DNA from: Syntrophus buswellii
GTDB taxonomy: Bacteria; Desulfobacterota; Syntrophia; Syntrophales; Syntrophaceae
Assembly: GCF_046097065.1 (NCBI RefSeq)
Contig: NZ_CP175563.1
Span: 2,232,001 to 2,296,000, forward strand
Direction: 5' to 3'
DNA: 64,000 bases
Numbering within the stretch: position 1 is the first letter of the stretch; every line of letters begins with the position of its first letter. The notes under the pieces were generated by a model. The model was not told the DNA's origin. It did no database searches and saw nothing but the letters and a program-made list of their open reading frames with translations. Shown piece by piece: positions 49,526-58,756 of this stretch. The translations under genes were made by a program, and so were the position numbers.

Positions 49526-50332
49526 TCAGGATTCACCTTCACAGAGTCTCCGGTAACATTCGACCCGCCTGTCCCGATAAAGATGGTTAAACGGATTGAG
49601 ATGTTTGTCCCTGGCCAGGGAAATGTCAAGTTCGGCAACCCCGACCTCATTTCCAACCGGGCCGGCGGAATAGAGGACATCGGCACGGGGACCGGTAATC
49701 TGGCTTCTGCCCGTGAACTGAAGCGTCTTGCCGTTCCGATCGTCCTGTCCGGTCCGATTGGCCGTCACGGCATAGACATGATTTTCCAGGCAGCGGATCT
49801 TCATGCCGTCCTGGCAGAAGGGCAGGACCAGATTGGCGCAATGGCAGATCAGATCCGCCCCCTTCAGGGAAAGGATCCTCATGGTTTCCGGGAAAAACCA
49901 GTCGAAGCAGATCATGACCCCCATGCGGCAGCACCCAAGATCATAAATTTCCGGCTCCTCATCCCCCGGCTGAAACCAGAGTTTTTCCTCACTGAAGAGG
50001 TGAATTTTCCGATAGGTTCCCATGTACCCCTCAGGCGATACCACGACGGCTGAGTTAAAAAAGCGGCCATGGTCCCGCTCCGCCACCCCGCCGACAATGC
50101 AGCACTGGTTCCGGGAAGCCAGCCGGCAAAGAAATTCCGTCGTTTTTCCATCAGGGATTTCCTCGGAGATTTTTCCAACCTCATCGAGAGAGGTAAAGAG
50201 ATAGCCCGTATTAAAGAGTTCGGGAAGCACGATCACTTCCGCGTTCAACTCGTTGATCAGGCCCTCCGCTTTTTTCAGATTCTGCTCAACGTTACCGAAT
50301 ACTGGTTCAAACTGCACAAATCCCGCCCTCAT
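49526..50332 (-). CDS. Nitrilase-superfamily carbon-nitrogen hydrolase
   Basis: A 268-aa amidohydrolase. The start ATG 50332 (MRAGFVQFEP) has AAGGGGAG upstream. The catalytic triad is Glu in VIVLPELFNTGY, Lys in GTYRKIHLFSEE and Cys in GVMICFDWFFPET. The family hydrolyses amides or nitriles such as deaminated glutathione, N-carbamoyl compounds or omega-amides; which one cannot be told here. It is a single gene beside tRNA-Val. Confidence 0.9.
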   Translation of the reverse strand: MRAGFVQFEPVFGNVEQNLKKAEGLINELNAEVIVLPELFNTGYLFTSLDEVGKISEEIPDGKTTEFLCRLASRNQCCIVGGVAERDHGRFFNSAVVVSPEGYMGTYRKIHLFSEEKLWFQPGDEEPEIYDLGCCRMGVMICFDWFFPETMRILSLKGADLICHCANLVLPFCQDGMKIRCLENHVYAVTANRTGQDDRNGKTLQFTGRSQITGPRADVLYSAGPVGNEVGVAELDISLARDKHLNPFNHLYRDRRVECYRRLCEGES

Positions 50333-50813
50333 AACATTCTCCCCTTCCCGCCGGCTCATGCTTCTTTTCAAGCACGACATGGCAACCGAATCTCCGCCCA
50401 TATCGTGCATGGCCCCAGCCCCTGTCCCGGGTTCCCTTTCTCAACGGAGCGTCCGTTGTATCTGCAGCCTTATCGTTTCCCCGCTATGGGATGGGGACGC
50501 CCAGTCCGCATTTTATCGCTTCAGCCGCTTTGATATCATCTTTGCCCCCGGATTGGAACCCTGGAGAATGCCATCCGTGCGCACTTTCGAACCCGATCCC
50601 CTTCCCATATCTCCGCAGAATCACATGAACTGACCGGTGGAAGATATCATCAAATTATTGAAAATATTCATTGACAAAATTGACTCTAATGGGGTAAGAG
50701 CCCAGAGAATTTGATAGCGGTTAGGCGGGCAAGGGTTACTAGGGTTTCCATTATCAGATGGGCTGACCCTTAAGCGGTTGAATGACATTTAAACACATTG
50801 TTAGGAGGAAATT
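50333..50813. other. Intergenic region upstream of the biotin carrier gene
   Basis: About 480 bases with no supported gene. A TTGACA box occurs near 50671 but lacks a good -10 partner. The sequence becomes AT-rich over the last 170 bases, consistent with a promoter for the biotin carrier gene that I cannot place. Confidence 0.5.
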
Positions 50814-51023
50814 ATGGAAGTTACGGTACCCATGGAAGGAAAGATTGTGGCAATCAAAGTTAACGTTGGCGATAAGGTCAGTGAAGATGACGAAGTCGCG
50901 GTCATGGAAGCCATGAAGATGGAAATGCCTGTCGTATGCCCGGCAGACGGCGTTGTTAAAGAAATAAAGGTCAAGGTCGGTGACAAAGTTGCAGCTGAGC
51001 AGGCATTGATGATCATCGAATAG
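50814..51023 (+). CDS. Biotin carboxyl carrier protein (decarboxylase gamma-type)
   Basis: A 69-aa biotinyl/lipoyl domain. The biotinylation motif is VMEAMKMEM (Lys about residue 42), flanked by the two symmetrical half-barrels NVGDKVSEDDEVAV and KVGDKVAAEQALMIIE. AGGAGG precedes ATG 50814. It is a stand-alone carrier just before glutaryl-CoA dehydrogenase and glutaconyl-CoA decarboxylase alpha, so it should shuttle CO2 from GcdA to a sodium-pumping beta subunit encoded elsewhere. Confidence 0.93.
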   Translation: MEVTVPMEGKIVAIKVNVGDKVSEDDEVAVMEAMKMEMPVVCPADGVVKEIKVKVGDKVAAEQALMIIE

Positions 51024-51125
51024 ACCAGATCTTCCAGATACTACACACCGAATAAGCAAGAACACCCCTATACCGATCTTTGCAGAGCGGCTTGACGCTT
51101 CAGGATGCAGGGAAATCAATACAGA

Positions 51126-51161
51126 AACACCGTGTCGGCCTTTGAATTCCGGCACGGTGTT
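51126..51161 (+). terminator. Hairpin between carrier and glutaryl-CoA dehydrogenase
   Basis: AACACCGTG (51126-51134) pairs with CACGGTGTT (51153-51161), with an inner CGG/CCG extension. No T-run follows, so it may attenuate or process the transcript; the remaining about 170 bases to the next gene hold nothing else I recognise. Confidence 0.5.
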
Positions 51162-51328
51162 GATAGTCACAGAATGCTTAAAAATTATAAGCCGATTATC
51201 CAGACACATCAGAAAATGCCAGACATGCCGGATACGCGATATCCTTATTTTTTCGGGGGGATACGGCTGGGACTGATTTGAGCGGTTTGCTGTGGCACTA
51301 ATACTTAATGAAAAGAGGAGGCTTTACC

Positions 51329-52480
51329 ATGGATTTTGCGTTATCAGAAGAACTCGAAATGTTGCGGACTATGGCACGCGATTTTGCAACCGAAAAGATT
51401 GCGCCATTTGCAGACAAATGGGATGAAGAGCATTACTTCCCCTATGAGGAAGTCGTCAAACCGATGGGCGAACTGGGCTTCTTCGGCACCGTTATTCCGG
51501 AAGAGTACGGCGGAAACAACATGGGCTGGCTGGCCGCCATTATCCTCACCGAGGAAGTCGCCCGCGCCTCCAGTGCGCTGCGTGTCCAGATCAACATGGA
51601 AGGACTCGGCTGCGCCTACACCATCTGGAAGTATGGAACGGAAGAAGCCAAGAAGAAATATGTGGAAAAACTGGCAACGGGCCAGTACCTCGGCGGCTTC
51701 GGAATCACCGAATTCAACGCCGGTTCCGACGTCATGTCCATGAAATCCACCGCTGAGGACAAAGGGGATCATTATGTGCTGAACGGCTCAAAGACCTGGA
51801 TCTCCAACGCCAGCTGCGCCGATGTCATTGTGTACTATGCTTACACGGACAAGGCTGCAAAGGGCAAGGGACTGTCCGCTTTCGCAGTGGAGTTGAAGAA
51901 CAACCCCGGCATCCGCACGACGGATCTGGACAAGATGGGCAGCAAATCCTCACCCACGGGCGAGATCTATCTCGACAACGTCATCGTTCCGAAGGAAAAC
52001 CTCCTTGGCAAACCCGGCGACGGCGCCAAGATCGTCTTCGGGTCCCTCAACGGAACCCGCCTGTCCGCAGCCGCGGGTGGAATCGGTCTTGCCCAGGCCT
52101 GCCTTGATGCCGCCATCAAATACGCCAACGAGCGTGAGCAGTTCGGCAAACCGATCGGTCAGTTCCAGGCGAACCAGTTCCTGATCGGCGAGATGGCCTG
52201 TGATCTGGAAGCCGCCAGACTGGTGGTCTACAAGGCCGCCTGGCAGAAGGATCAGGGAAATCTGGGTAACACCTTTGAAGTCGCCCAGGCCAAATATCTT
52301 GCCGGCGAAGTGGCCTACAAGTGCGCCATCGGCGCGATGAGAATCTTCGGCGCTTATGGTTATTCCACGGAATATCCCGTGAACCGTTTCTACCGCGATG
52401 CCCCCACCTACGCCATGGTGGAAGGTTCGACCAACGTCTGTAAGATGATCGTCGGCGGCACACTGCTTGGTGCGAGATAA
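51329..52480 (+). CDS. Glutaryl-CoA dehydrogenase, predicted non-decarboxylating
   Basis: A 383-aa acyl-CoA dehydrogenase starting at ATG 51329 (MDFALSEELE) behind AGAGGAGG. FAD and substrate loops are FGITEFNAGSDVMSMKSTA, WISNASCADV and ANEREQFGKPIGQFQ. The catalytic Glu is E365 in AMVEGSTNV. The residue before it is Val364; decarboxylating glutaryl-CoA dehydrogenases have Tyr there (TYEGT), while the non-decarboxylating Desulfococcus enzyme has Val. The neighbouring GcdA would then decarboxylate the glutaconyl-CoA formed. This is the central step of anaerobic benzoate or dicarboxylate degradation, or of the reverse direction from crotonyl-CoA. Confidence 0.88.
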   Translation: MDFALSEELEMLRTMARDFATEKIAPFADKWDEEHYFPYEEVVKPMGELGFFGTVIPEEYGGNNMGWLAAIILTEEVARASSALRVQINMEGLGCAYTIWKYGTEEAKKKYVEKLATGQYLGGFGITEFNAGSDVMSMKSTAEDKGDHYVLNGSKTWISNASCADVIVYYAYTDKAAKGKGLSAFAVELKNNPGIRTTDLDKMGSKSSPTGEIYLDNVIVPKENLLGKPGDGAKIVFGSLNGTRLSAAAGGIGLAQACLDAAIKYANEREQFGKPIGQFQANQFLIGEMACDLEAARLVVYKAAWQKDQGNLGNTFEVAQAKYLAGEVAYKCAIGAMRIFGAYGYSTEYPVNRFYRDAPTYAMVEGSTNVCKMIVGGTLLGAR

Positions 52481-52555
52481 CCAACCGAAACGAGGTGTTC
52501 TCACCTCTCGAGATATTATGCTGTTGATATATATGTGAGTTTAGGAGAGTTTTGA

Positions 52556-54328
52556 ATGAGACAATATTTTGAAAAGATGGACGATCTGGGCAAGGCTCTC
52601 AAGCCGGCGCAGATTGAGAGGATGAAAGACAACGTCGCCCAGATTGAGGAAGTCTATGCCGACGTTGCAGCAGCAGTTGATAAGGCAAAAAATGCGGGGG
52701 TCCCTGCAGAAGATGTTCACAAGAAAGGGGATATGACTGTCTGGGAGCGTATTGAATACATCGTGGATCCCGGGACTTTCTGCCCTCTGCATACTCTTTA
52801 TAATCCGGCCGGAAACAAGGAAGGCGTTACGGGCGTCATGGACGGCCTGGCCAGGATCAGCGGCAAGTGGTGCGTGCTGATCGGCTTCGACAACAAAGTC
52901 ACCGTGGGTGCTTGGATTCCCGGTCAGCCGGACAACAATCTCCGCGCCACCGACATGGCAAAGATCCTCAATATCCCCATCGTCTGGCTGGTCAACTGCT
53001 CGGGCGCCAGACTTCCTGAACAGGAAAAATTCTATGCAAACCGGCGCGGCAGTGGAACCTGCTTCTTCCGTCATGCGGAACTGGAAAAGATGGGAATCCC
53101 CGTCCTGGCGGGAATCTACGGGACAAACCCGGCGGGCGGAGGCTATCAGGGCGTGAGTCCGACCATTCTTCTTGCCCACAAGGACTGCAACATCGCCGTT
53201 GGCGGCGCCGGTATCGTCAGTGGAATGTCCCCCAAGGGATTCTTCGACGAAGAAATCGCCGAAGCGCTGATTGATGCAACGCGCAAGTTCCGGGCAACAC
53301 CTCCGGGAAGCGTCAAGATTCACTACGACGAAACCGGATTTTTCAGAGCCGTTTTTGAGTCACAAACCGGTGTTCTGGATGCCCTCAAAGAATATATGTC
53401 CTATATCCCGGCATATCATCCGAAGTTCTTCCGTGTCGCCGAGCCGGCGGCACCGAAATACGATCCGAAGGAAATTTCATCCATCATCACCTTCAATCAG
53501 AAGATGGTTTATGATTTTGACAACCTTCTTGCCCGTCTGGTGGACAATTCCGAACACATGGAGTTTCGGCCCGGTTACGGACCCGAAGTGTACACCGGTC
53601 TGGTCAAAATTGATGGATTCCTGATCGGAGTCATCGGCAACCGCCAGGGAATCCTTCCCAACTACCCGGAATATACCAACGAGTACATCGGGGTGGGCGG
53701 CAAGCTCTATCGACAGGGCTTGATCAAGATGAGCGAGTTTGTCACCCTCTGTGATCGTGACCGCGTTCCAATGATATGGTTCCAGGATACTTCCGGAATT
53801 GACGTCGGCGACATCGCGGAAAAGGCGGAGCTTCTCGGCCTGGGCCAGTCGCTGATCTACTCCATAGAGCAGACCGAACTTCCCATGATGCTCGCTGTCC
53901 TCCGAAAGGGATCCGCAGCGGCACATTACGTCATGGGTGGACCGACGGCCAATAACCACACCGCCTTCACGCTGGGTACGGCTACAACGGAAATTTACGT
54001 CATGCACGGCGAAACAGCGGCAACGGCCAGTTTTGCCCGCAGACTTGTGAAGGAAAAAGATGCAGGCAAGCCCTTGCAGCCGGTCCTTGACAAGATGAAT
54101 GCATTGGCCAAGGAATACTATGACAAGTCACGTCCGATTGCCTGTGCCGTGACAGGAATGGTTGATGAGATCGTCCGTTACGAGGATATCCGCAACTACA
54201 TGGTCGCTTTTGCCAACGCAGTGTACCAGAATCCGAAATCCATCTGTCCGCAGCATCACATGATTCTGCCGAGAATTATCCGTTCACAGATCGTGAAAGG
54301 ATTGGATAGACCCAAGGCGGGAGAGTAA
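52556..54328 (+). CDS. gcdA: Glutaconyl-CoA decarboxylase alpha subunit (carboxyltransferase)
   Basis: A 590-aa carboxyltransferase with two crotonase-fold halves (N-terminal about 90-300, ACC-beta-like; C-terminal about 330-560), matching the about 587-aa GcdA of glutamate fermenters. Recognisable segments are GVTGVMDGLARISGKW, NCSGARLPEQEKF and VGGKLYRQGLIKMSEFVTLCDRDRVPMIW (in two parts). It transfers the carboxylate of glutaconyl-CoA to the biotin carrier. GGAGAG upstream supports ATG 52556. The membrane beta subunit is not in the window. Confidence 0.92.
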   Translation: MRQYFEKMDDLGKALKPAQIERMKDNVAQIEEVYADVAAAVDKAKNAGVPAEDVHKKGDMTVWERIEYIVDPGTFCPLHTLYNPAGNKEGVTGVMDGLARISGKWCVLIGFDNKVTVGAWIPGQPDNNLRATDMAKILNIPIVWLVNCSGARLPEQEKFYANRRGSGTCFFRHAELEKMGIPVLAGIYGTNPAGGGYQGVSPTILLAHKDCNIAVGGAGIVSGMSPKGFFDEEIAEALIDATRKFRATPPGSVKIHYDETGFFRAVFESQTGVLDALKEYMSYIPAYHPKFFRVAEPAAPKYDPKEISSIITFNQKMVYDFDNLLARLVDNSEHMEFRPGYGPEVYTGLVKIDGFLIGVIGNRQGILPNYPEYTNEYIGVGGKLYRQGLIKMSEFVTLCDRDRVPMIWFQDTSGIDVGDIAEKAELLGLGQSLIYSIEQTELPMMLAVLRKGSAAAHYVMGGPTANNHTAFTLGTATTEIYVMHGETAATASFARRLVKEKDAGKPLQPVLDKMNALAKEYYDKSRPIACAVTGMVDEIVRYEDIRNYMVAFANAVYQNPKSICPQHHMILPRIIRSQIVKGLDRPKAGE

Positions 54329-54369
54329 GAATAACATTTACACCCTTGTTGGGCTTTTGAAGAATTAAA

Positions 54370-54408
54370 GAAGGCCGGAGCATGAAAATAAATCATGCTC
54401 CGGCCTTC
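54370..54408. terminator. Bidirectional terminator between gcdA and mobA
   Basis: A 15-bp perfect stem GAAGGCCGGAGCATG/CATGCTCCGGCCTTC has a nine-base loop. It serves two convergent genes; the T-rich side is clearer on the minus strand. Confidence 0.85.
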
Positions 54409-54449
54409 TGCATCCTGAACGGAGAGCGATGAAGTCTTTTGATCGCCTT

Positions 54450-55130
54450 TTATCTTCTTTGCCGAAAAGCCAGGGCCCGCTTCAGGTCCTCTTCGGTATT
54501 GATATTGAGAAGCATGGTCCCGTCAGGGTCATAGGTCCGGATTACGCTCTCCGGAACAAAGAACACCCGCATTCCCTTGAAACATCCTGTCATTTTCAGA
54601 CGATCCCCCCGCTCCAGAAGATTTTTTATGCCCGGCAGACAGCGTCGGGAATAAATGGCGTGAAGGGGGAAAAACCCCTCAGAGGTTTCCGGAACCACAA
54701 TATCATACCCGTCTATTCTCTCCGTCATGTATCGGATGAATTCCACATTTAAATAGGGCATGTCGCAGGCGCATAAGAAGGCATATTCATAAGACGCATA
54801 ATAAAGACCGGCATAAAGCCCTCCCAGAGGCCCCTTTTTCTTGTAGATGTCGCTGACCAGAGGAATATCCTGATCAAGATAGAGGAGAGGCTCATTGGTT
54901 ACCAGGATCACCTCGGGAAACAGGCTTTTGAATTGCCTTACGACCCGGTCAATCAGCCGTTCACCGTCAATCTCCAGAAACGCCTTGTTAAGGCCCATCC
55001 GAGAGCTTTTTCCACCGGATAGAATGATTCCCGTCATCCTCTGCGCCGTTGCGTGACATGCCCCCGGGAACCTCTTGCCGGGGTTCAACATGTTGTCCGC
55101 TTTTCCATCCAGATTGTCCTTGTTTGTCAC
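54450..55130 (-). CDS. mobA: Molybdenum cofactor guanylyltransferase
   Basis: A 226-aa nucleotidyltransferase. The signature TGIILSGGKSSRMGLNKAFLEI, FLCACDMPYLNVEFI and GPLGGLYAGLYY are those of MobA, which attaches GMP to molybdopterin for bis-MGD enzymes such as formate dehydrogenases. GTG 55130 overlaps the stop of the helicase gene (GTGA) and has GAGGAG eight bases upstream, which gives an about 30-residue N-terminal extension before the usual Met-Thr-Gly start (ATG 55037). Confidence 0.9.
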   Translation of the reverse strand: MTNKDNLDGKADNMLNPGKRFPGACHATAQRMTGIILSGGKSSRMGLNKAFLEIDGERLIDRVVRQFKSLFPEVILVTNEPLLYLDQDIPLVSDIYKKKGPLGGLYAGLYYASYEYAFLCACDMPYLNVEFIRYMTERIDGYDIVVPETSEGFFPLHAIYSRRCLPGIKNLLERGDRLKMTGCFKGMRVFFVPESVIRTYDPDGTMLLNINTEEDLKRALAFRQRR

Positions 55131-57880
55131 TGCCAGAGCTCCTCAAAATGGCGGCACCGTGAATCCAGGAAGACCACTTGGCCTCTGTCGTTTTCCGAGC
55201 GAATCAGCCGCCCGATTCCCTGTTTCAGTTTGATCATAGCTTCATAGTAATAGCGATTCCAGAACTCTTTTGCCGGAAGCATTCTTTTCCGGGCGATCTG
55301 GAGAGGATCAAAGGGATGGGGGAACGGGATCCGGGTAATAATGACCTGGGTCAGGGTATCCCCTTGGAAATCAACTCCATACCAGAAGGTGTCCACTCCG
55401 AAGAGGACACTCTCCTTGATCAGCCGGAATTCATCGATCAGGTTGCCCGTGGGCTGGCCTGGCGCCTGAAGCAGGAGTGGGAAACCATCGGCGGCAATTT
55501 CATCCCCTGTCAGCACAGCGACCGCTTCGAGATCGGAATAGCTGGAAAAAAGGACCAGGGTTCGCCCCCTGTTGCGGCGGATCAGCGCCGGCATCAGCTC
55601 TGCAACGGTTTTCAGCCAGACCTGCTTGTTCCCGTAACTGCCGCTGACGACGCCCTCCGGCAGGATCATCTTCACGGCGTCCCGGGAAAAGGGGGAAGGA
55701 AGAGTCGAGAAGCGGAATGGCCTTTCCTTCCAACCCAGCATGACCGGCTGCTCATCCCCCCCGGGCGTCGAAGCCGCATTTTCCTGGTCCGTACAGTCCA
55801 TCCCGACGATTTTGCAGAAGTCATCGAACCGGTCTCGCTGCCTCAGGGTCGCAGAGGTGTAGACAATGCAGTCCCGCCTGTCGTAAATATGCTTTTGAAT
55901 CAACCCGGAGACGTCCACGGCATGAACCATGAGCACCCAGTGCCTGGAATAAAGCTGGCAGGCGGCAACCATGTTGTCGGATCGGATTGTCTTCTCCAGA
56001 AGCAGGAAATTCTCGGCATCCGAAAGAATTCGGGCTGACGCATTTTTAATGCGCTCCTGGGAACGGGGCAAAAGTTTCAGCGCCCGGCAGGTGTCCGGAT
56101 CTTCCAGGAATGACAAGCTTCCGGCAAGGGCTTTCAGAAGGTCGGCAAACATCTGAAGCGCTTTTTCTATCTTCCCGTCAGCGTAAGCGGCATGACATAA
56201 AGGCAGTTGGAGAATCTCACCTCTTGCGCTGGAGGGAAAAATCCTGCGCAGGATATGGCCGAATTCTTCAACGGCCTGCTGCAATTCCTCCAGAAGGTTG
56301 CGGCATTGGTCAATGGATGCCTCCACGTCTCCGGCGGCATTGTGTAAAACCCTGTGAAGCACAAGTTCCAGGTAGGACAGGGTATCCATCATCTCGCGGG
56401 AATTGACGGACAGGCGGAAGGCGTTCCGTACAGCCTGTTCGAAATGGTTGGCCTCGTCAATGATGCAGTTTCGGAACATCCCCGACAATTCCTCATCCAG
56501 ATCAATCAGGGCCAGTTTGTGATGGTTTGTAACGACCACACGTGCGGATCGCGCTTCGGCACGGGCCACCTGGGCCGGACAGAGGATATGGCGGCCCGTG
56601 CAGCCCGTCTTTGCAGAAATTTCGCTATGGAGTCGCCGAAAATAAGGGGATGTGTTCAGGTGGCGGTCGACTCTTTCCCCCACCGTTTCACCATCGGCAT
56701 GCCTGAACAGAAAGATGAGATTGGCAAAGTACAGCCATGTCAGCAACTGGGCTCCCTTCAGATCCTCTTCGAAGGCCGAATTCAGTTTTTCAGCACAGAG
56801 ATAGTTGGATTTCCCCTTCAGCAGGGCAACGGGAATATTCCGGAAATCCCGCTCCAGCGCCATGGTCCGGGGAATTTCCCGGGAGTGGATCTGATCCTGG
56901 AGACTTTTTGTGTAGGTCGAAATCATAACCCGTTCATCGGGATTCAGGCGGAGATAATCCATGACGGGAATCAGATACCCCTGGGTCTTTCCCGTTCCCG
57001 TACCGGCTTCAAGGGTCAGGACGGCCCCGTCATTCAATGCCTCGGTCACACAAAGGGAATATTTCAACTGGGCGTCCCGGAACTTGAAGCCCGGAGCCCC
57101 CTCTGCCAATCCCTTAAGAAGCGTCTCGATCCGCTGTTCCGGAATCGTCCTCCGATCTTCCTGATTCCGAGTCAACGCCGGGGAAAACCGCGCCTTTTCC
57201 AGAAACGGCATCCAGTCTGCCGTGTCGTTCCGTGCAACGGGCGAAAAGAGTCCGCCCCAGTACTCCTGATAATGCTGCACCAGGTGAATCATGACGTCAC
57301 CAAAAAGGGTGTCGCTCATTTTCAGATAATGGCGCAGCGCTGCTGAAGAGGGCTGCGTTTCATCATTCAGCCGATCACCGCAGAGATGTCGAACGAGTTC
57401 GATGGACAGATCAACCAGTTCCGAAGCGGAAAAGCTGATCTTCTCGCGCCTTTTTCCGGAGAGATATTCCCACAATCCCCGGGGAGAAAACGACTCGACA
57501 TGGGGAAGAAAATATTCGGCAGCGAAGGTGAGATCGACAAAGCGATCCTTGGCGCAGAATCGAAGCAGGAGATCCAGTACGGAATATGGATCCAGGACCA
57601 GGACAAAGGCCTGTTTCTCAAGAAAAGACCTCAAGCGGACGGCCACTTCTTCCGCCGGCGGGGCCTCATGGAGAGATTCTTTTGAGATGTTGGAGTGGTA
57701 ACGCTCCCTTTCCGTGAGATATGGGTACCTCACCAGGGAGGAAAAATTCCGGCGCGAAGCGTCCCTGGACAGGATCGTCGCAGCAACTTCATAAATCCGG
57801 TTGCCGTTGTCCGCCTTCAGGCCCGCATGGCCATAAACAAATGCCACTTCGTCAACAGGACGGTTATAAGGTTTCAGCAT
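55127..57880 (-). CDS. DinG-family helicase with degenerate N-terminal exonuclease-like region
   Basis: A 917-aa superfamily 2 helicase. Walker A is LEAGTGTGKTQG; the DEAH box is NCIIDEANHFEQ. Later motifs are TRTLVLFSSYSDL, YGVDFQGDTLTQVIITRIPF and LKQGIGRLIRSEND. Between motifs Ia and II, Cys in NYLCAEK and in TGCTGRHILCPAQ could be ligands of the DinG/XPD iron-sulfur cluster, though I see only three. The first about 120 residues align in layout with a DnaQ exonuclease domain (AFVYGHAGLKADNGNRIYEVAA) but the acidic DxE pair is missing. Likely DNA repair. Confidence 0.9.
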   Translation of the reverse strand: MLKPYNRPVDEVAFVYGHAGLKADNGNRIYEVAATILSRDASRRNFSSLVRYPYLTERERYHSNISKESLHEAPPAEEVAVRLRSFLEKQAFVLVLDPYSVLDLLLRFCAKDRFVDLTFAAEYFLPHVESFSPRGLWEYLSGKRREKISFSASELVDLSIELVRHLCGDRLNDETQPSSAALRHYLKMSDTLFGDVMIHLVQHYQEYWGGLFSPVARNDTADWMPFLEKARFSPALTRNQEDRRTIPEQRIETLLKGLAEGAPGFKFRDAQLKYSLCVTEALNDGAVLTLEAGTGTGKTQGYLIPVMDYLRLNPDERVMISTYTKSLQDQIHSREIPRTMALERDFRNIPVALLKGKSNYLCAEKLNSAFEEDLKGAQLLTWLYFANLIFLFRHADGETVGERVDRHLNTSPYFRRLHSEISAKTGCTGRHILCPAQVARAEARSARVVVTNHHKLALIDLDEELSGMFRNCIIDEANHFEQAVRNAFRLSVNSREMMDTLSYLELVLHRVLHNAAGDVEASIDQCRNLLEELQQAVEEFGHILRRIFPSSARGEILQLPLCHAAYADGKIEKALQMFADLLKALAGSLSFLEDPDTCRALKLLPRSQERIKNASARILSDAENFLLLEKTIRSDNMVAACQLYSRHWVLMVHAVDVSGLIQKHIYDRRDCIVYTSATLRQRDRFDDFCKIVGMDCTDQENAASTPGGDEQPVMLGWKERPFRFSTLPSPFSRDAVKMILPEGVVSGSYGNKQVWLKTVAELMPALIRRNRGRTLVLFSSYSDLEAVAVLTGDEIAADGFPLLLQAPGQPTGNLIDEFRLIKESVLFGVDTFWYGVDFQGDTLTQVIITRIPFPHPFDPLQIARKRMLPAKEFWNRYYYEAMIKLKQGIGRLIRSENDRGQVVFLDSRCRHFEELWQ

Positions 57881-58118
57881 GGGTCTCCGAGAGGCCGTTA
57901 TCTGAACAGATACATATAACTTCAGGGGCCAGGTTCAATCTCTTATGGCGGCGCGCCATCGCCACGGTGTTCAGCGATCACGCAACGCTGGGCATCCCCA
58001 TATCACACAAGGTTCAATGACTAAACAGAAAAAATGCCATGTTAACGGTATAACTATTGTGACGTTTTACGAAGATGCTTCTCGCCGGCACAAAATTTAA
58101 AAAAAATTACGCATATTC

Positions 58119-58147
58119 TTGACAAGGAAAGGTTGTTTAGGATAGAA
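58119..58147 (+). promoter_or_regulatory. Sigma-70 promoter of tRNA-Thr
   Basis: TTGACA (58119-58124), a 17-base spacer and ATAGAA (58142-58147) end 24 bases before the tRNA. Confidence 0.65.
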
Positions 58148-58171
58148 AGACTACCTCATCGTTTCAAAAAA

Positions 58172-58246
58172 GCCGGAGTAACTCAGGGGTAGAGTAGCTG
58201 ATTCGTAATCAGCAAGTCGGGGGTTCAAATCCCCCTTCCGGCTCCA
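58172..58246 (+). tRNA. tRNA-Thr (CGT)
   Basis: A 75-base cloverleaf: acceptor GCCGGAG with TTCCGGC (G-T at 7-66), anticodon stem GCTGA/TCAGC around TTCGTAA (anticodon CGT, codon ACG), T-arm GGGGG-TTCAAAT-CCCCC and encoded CCA after discriminator T. Confidence 0.95.
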
Positions 58247-58257
58247 TACAATCAGGG

Positions 58258-58284
58258 GGTTGCAGATTTCTGCAACCTTTTTTT
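58258..58284 (+). terminator. Terminator of tRNA-Thr
   Basis: GGTTGCAGA pairs with TCTGCAACC, followed by seven T. It starts 12 bases after the tRNA. Confidence 0.9.
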
Positions 58285-58379
58285 GCCACCATTGGCCCCA
58301 CGAAGAAAAAGCCGCTGCGAAGAACGGCTTTTTCTTCGTGATTCGGTGGATTTCTTCCGAAGACCCGGTCAACCTGTCT

Positions 58380-58595
58380 TCAATGATCCTGGAATGTGGT
58401 ATGCGTGCATCTCTGGGTTGATGCAATATCGTTGTGGCCCAGTATGTCCTGGATGGAGCTAAGGTCCGTGCCCGCTTCCGGATTGTGGCCTGCAAAGTCG
58501 TGCCTCAGCATGTGAGGAGTGATCCTTTTGTTGGCCCCTCCCCTTCTGATGCCGGCTTCCAGGACCGTCTGGAACTTCGTTATATTACCCCACAT
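58380..58595 (-). pseudogene. Tyrosine integrase remnant beside tRNA-Thr
   Basis: The frame reads ITPHMLRHDFAGHNPEAG, TDLSSIQDILGHND and IASTQRCTHTTF, the C-terminal catalytic boxes of a phage integrase (His-x-x-Arg, LGH, then the nucleophile position). The nucleophile Tyr is replaced by Cys (QRCTH for QIYTH), the Thr after LRH is Asp, and everything N-terminal to the last about 70 residues is missing. It points away from function and marks an old integration at this tRNA. A short frame at about 58654-58763 on the plus strand may be part of the same debris. Confidence 0.7.
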
Positions 58596-58756
58596 GCAGG
58601 TTTTTTCCTGAGCTGTTTCCTGATGTATCCGAGGTCAGCCGCAGAAACAATCATGACGCACTCCGATGGCACCCGTATAGACCGTCCGGATCTTTTGCAT
58701 CTTGGAAACGCGAACCAAGCGTTCCTCGATGATCTCGAACAAGAGATCAAGCAGGC

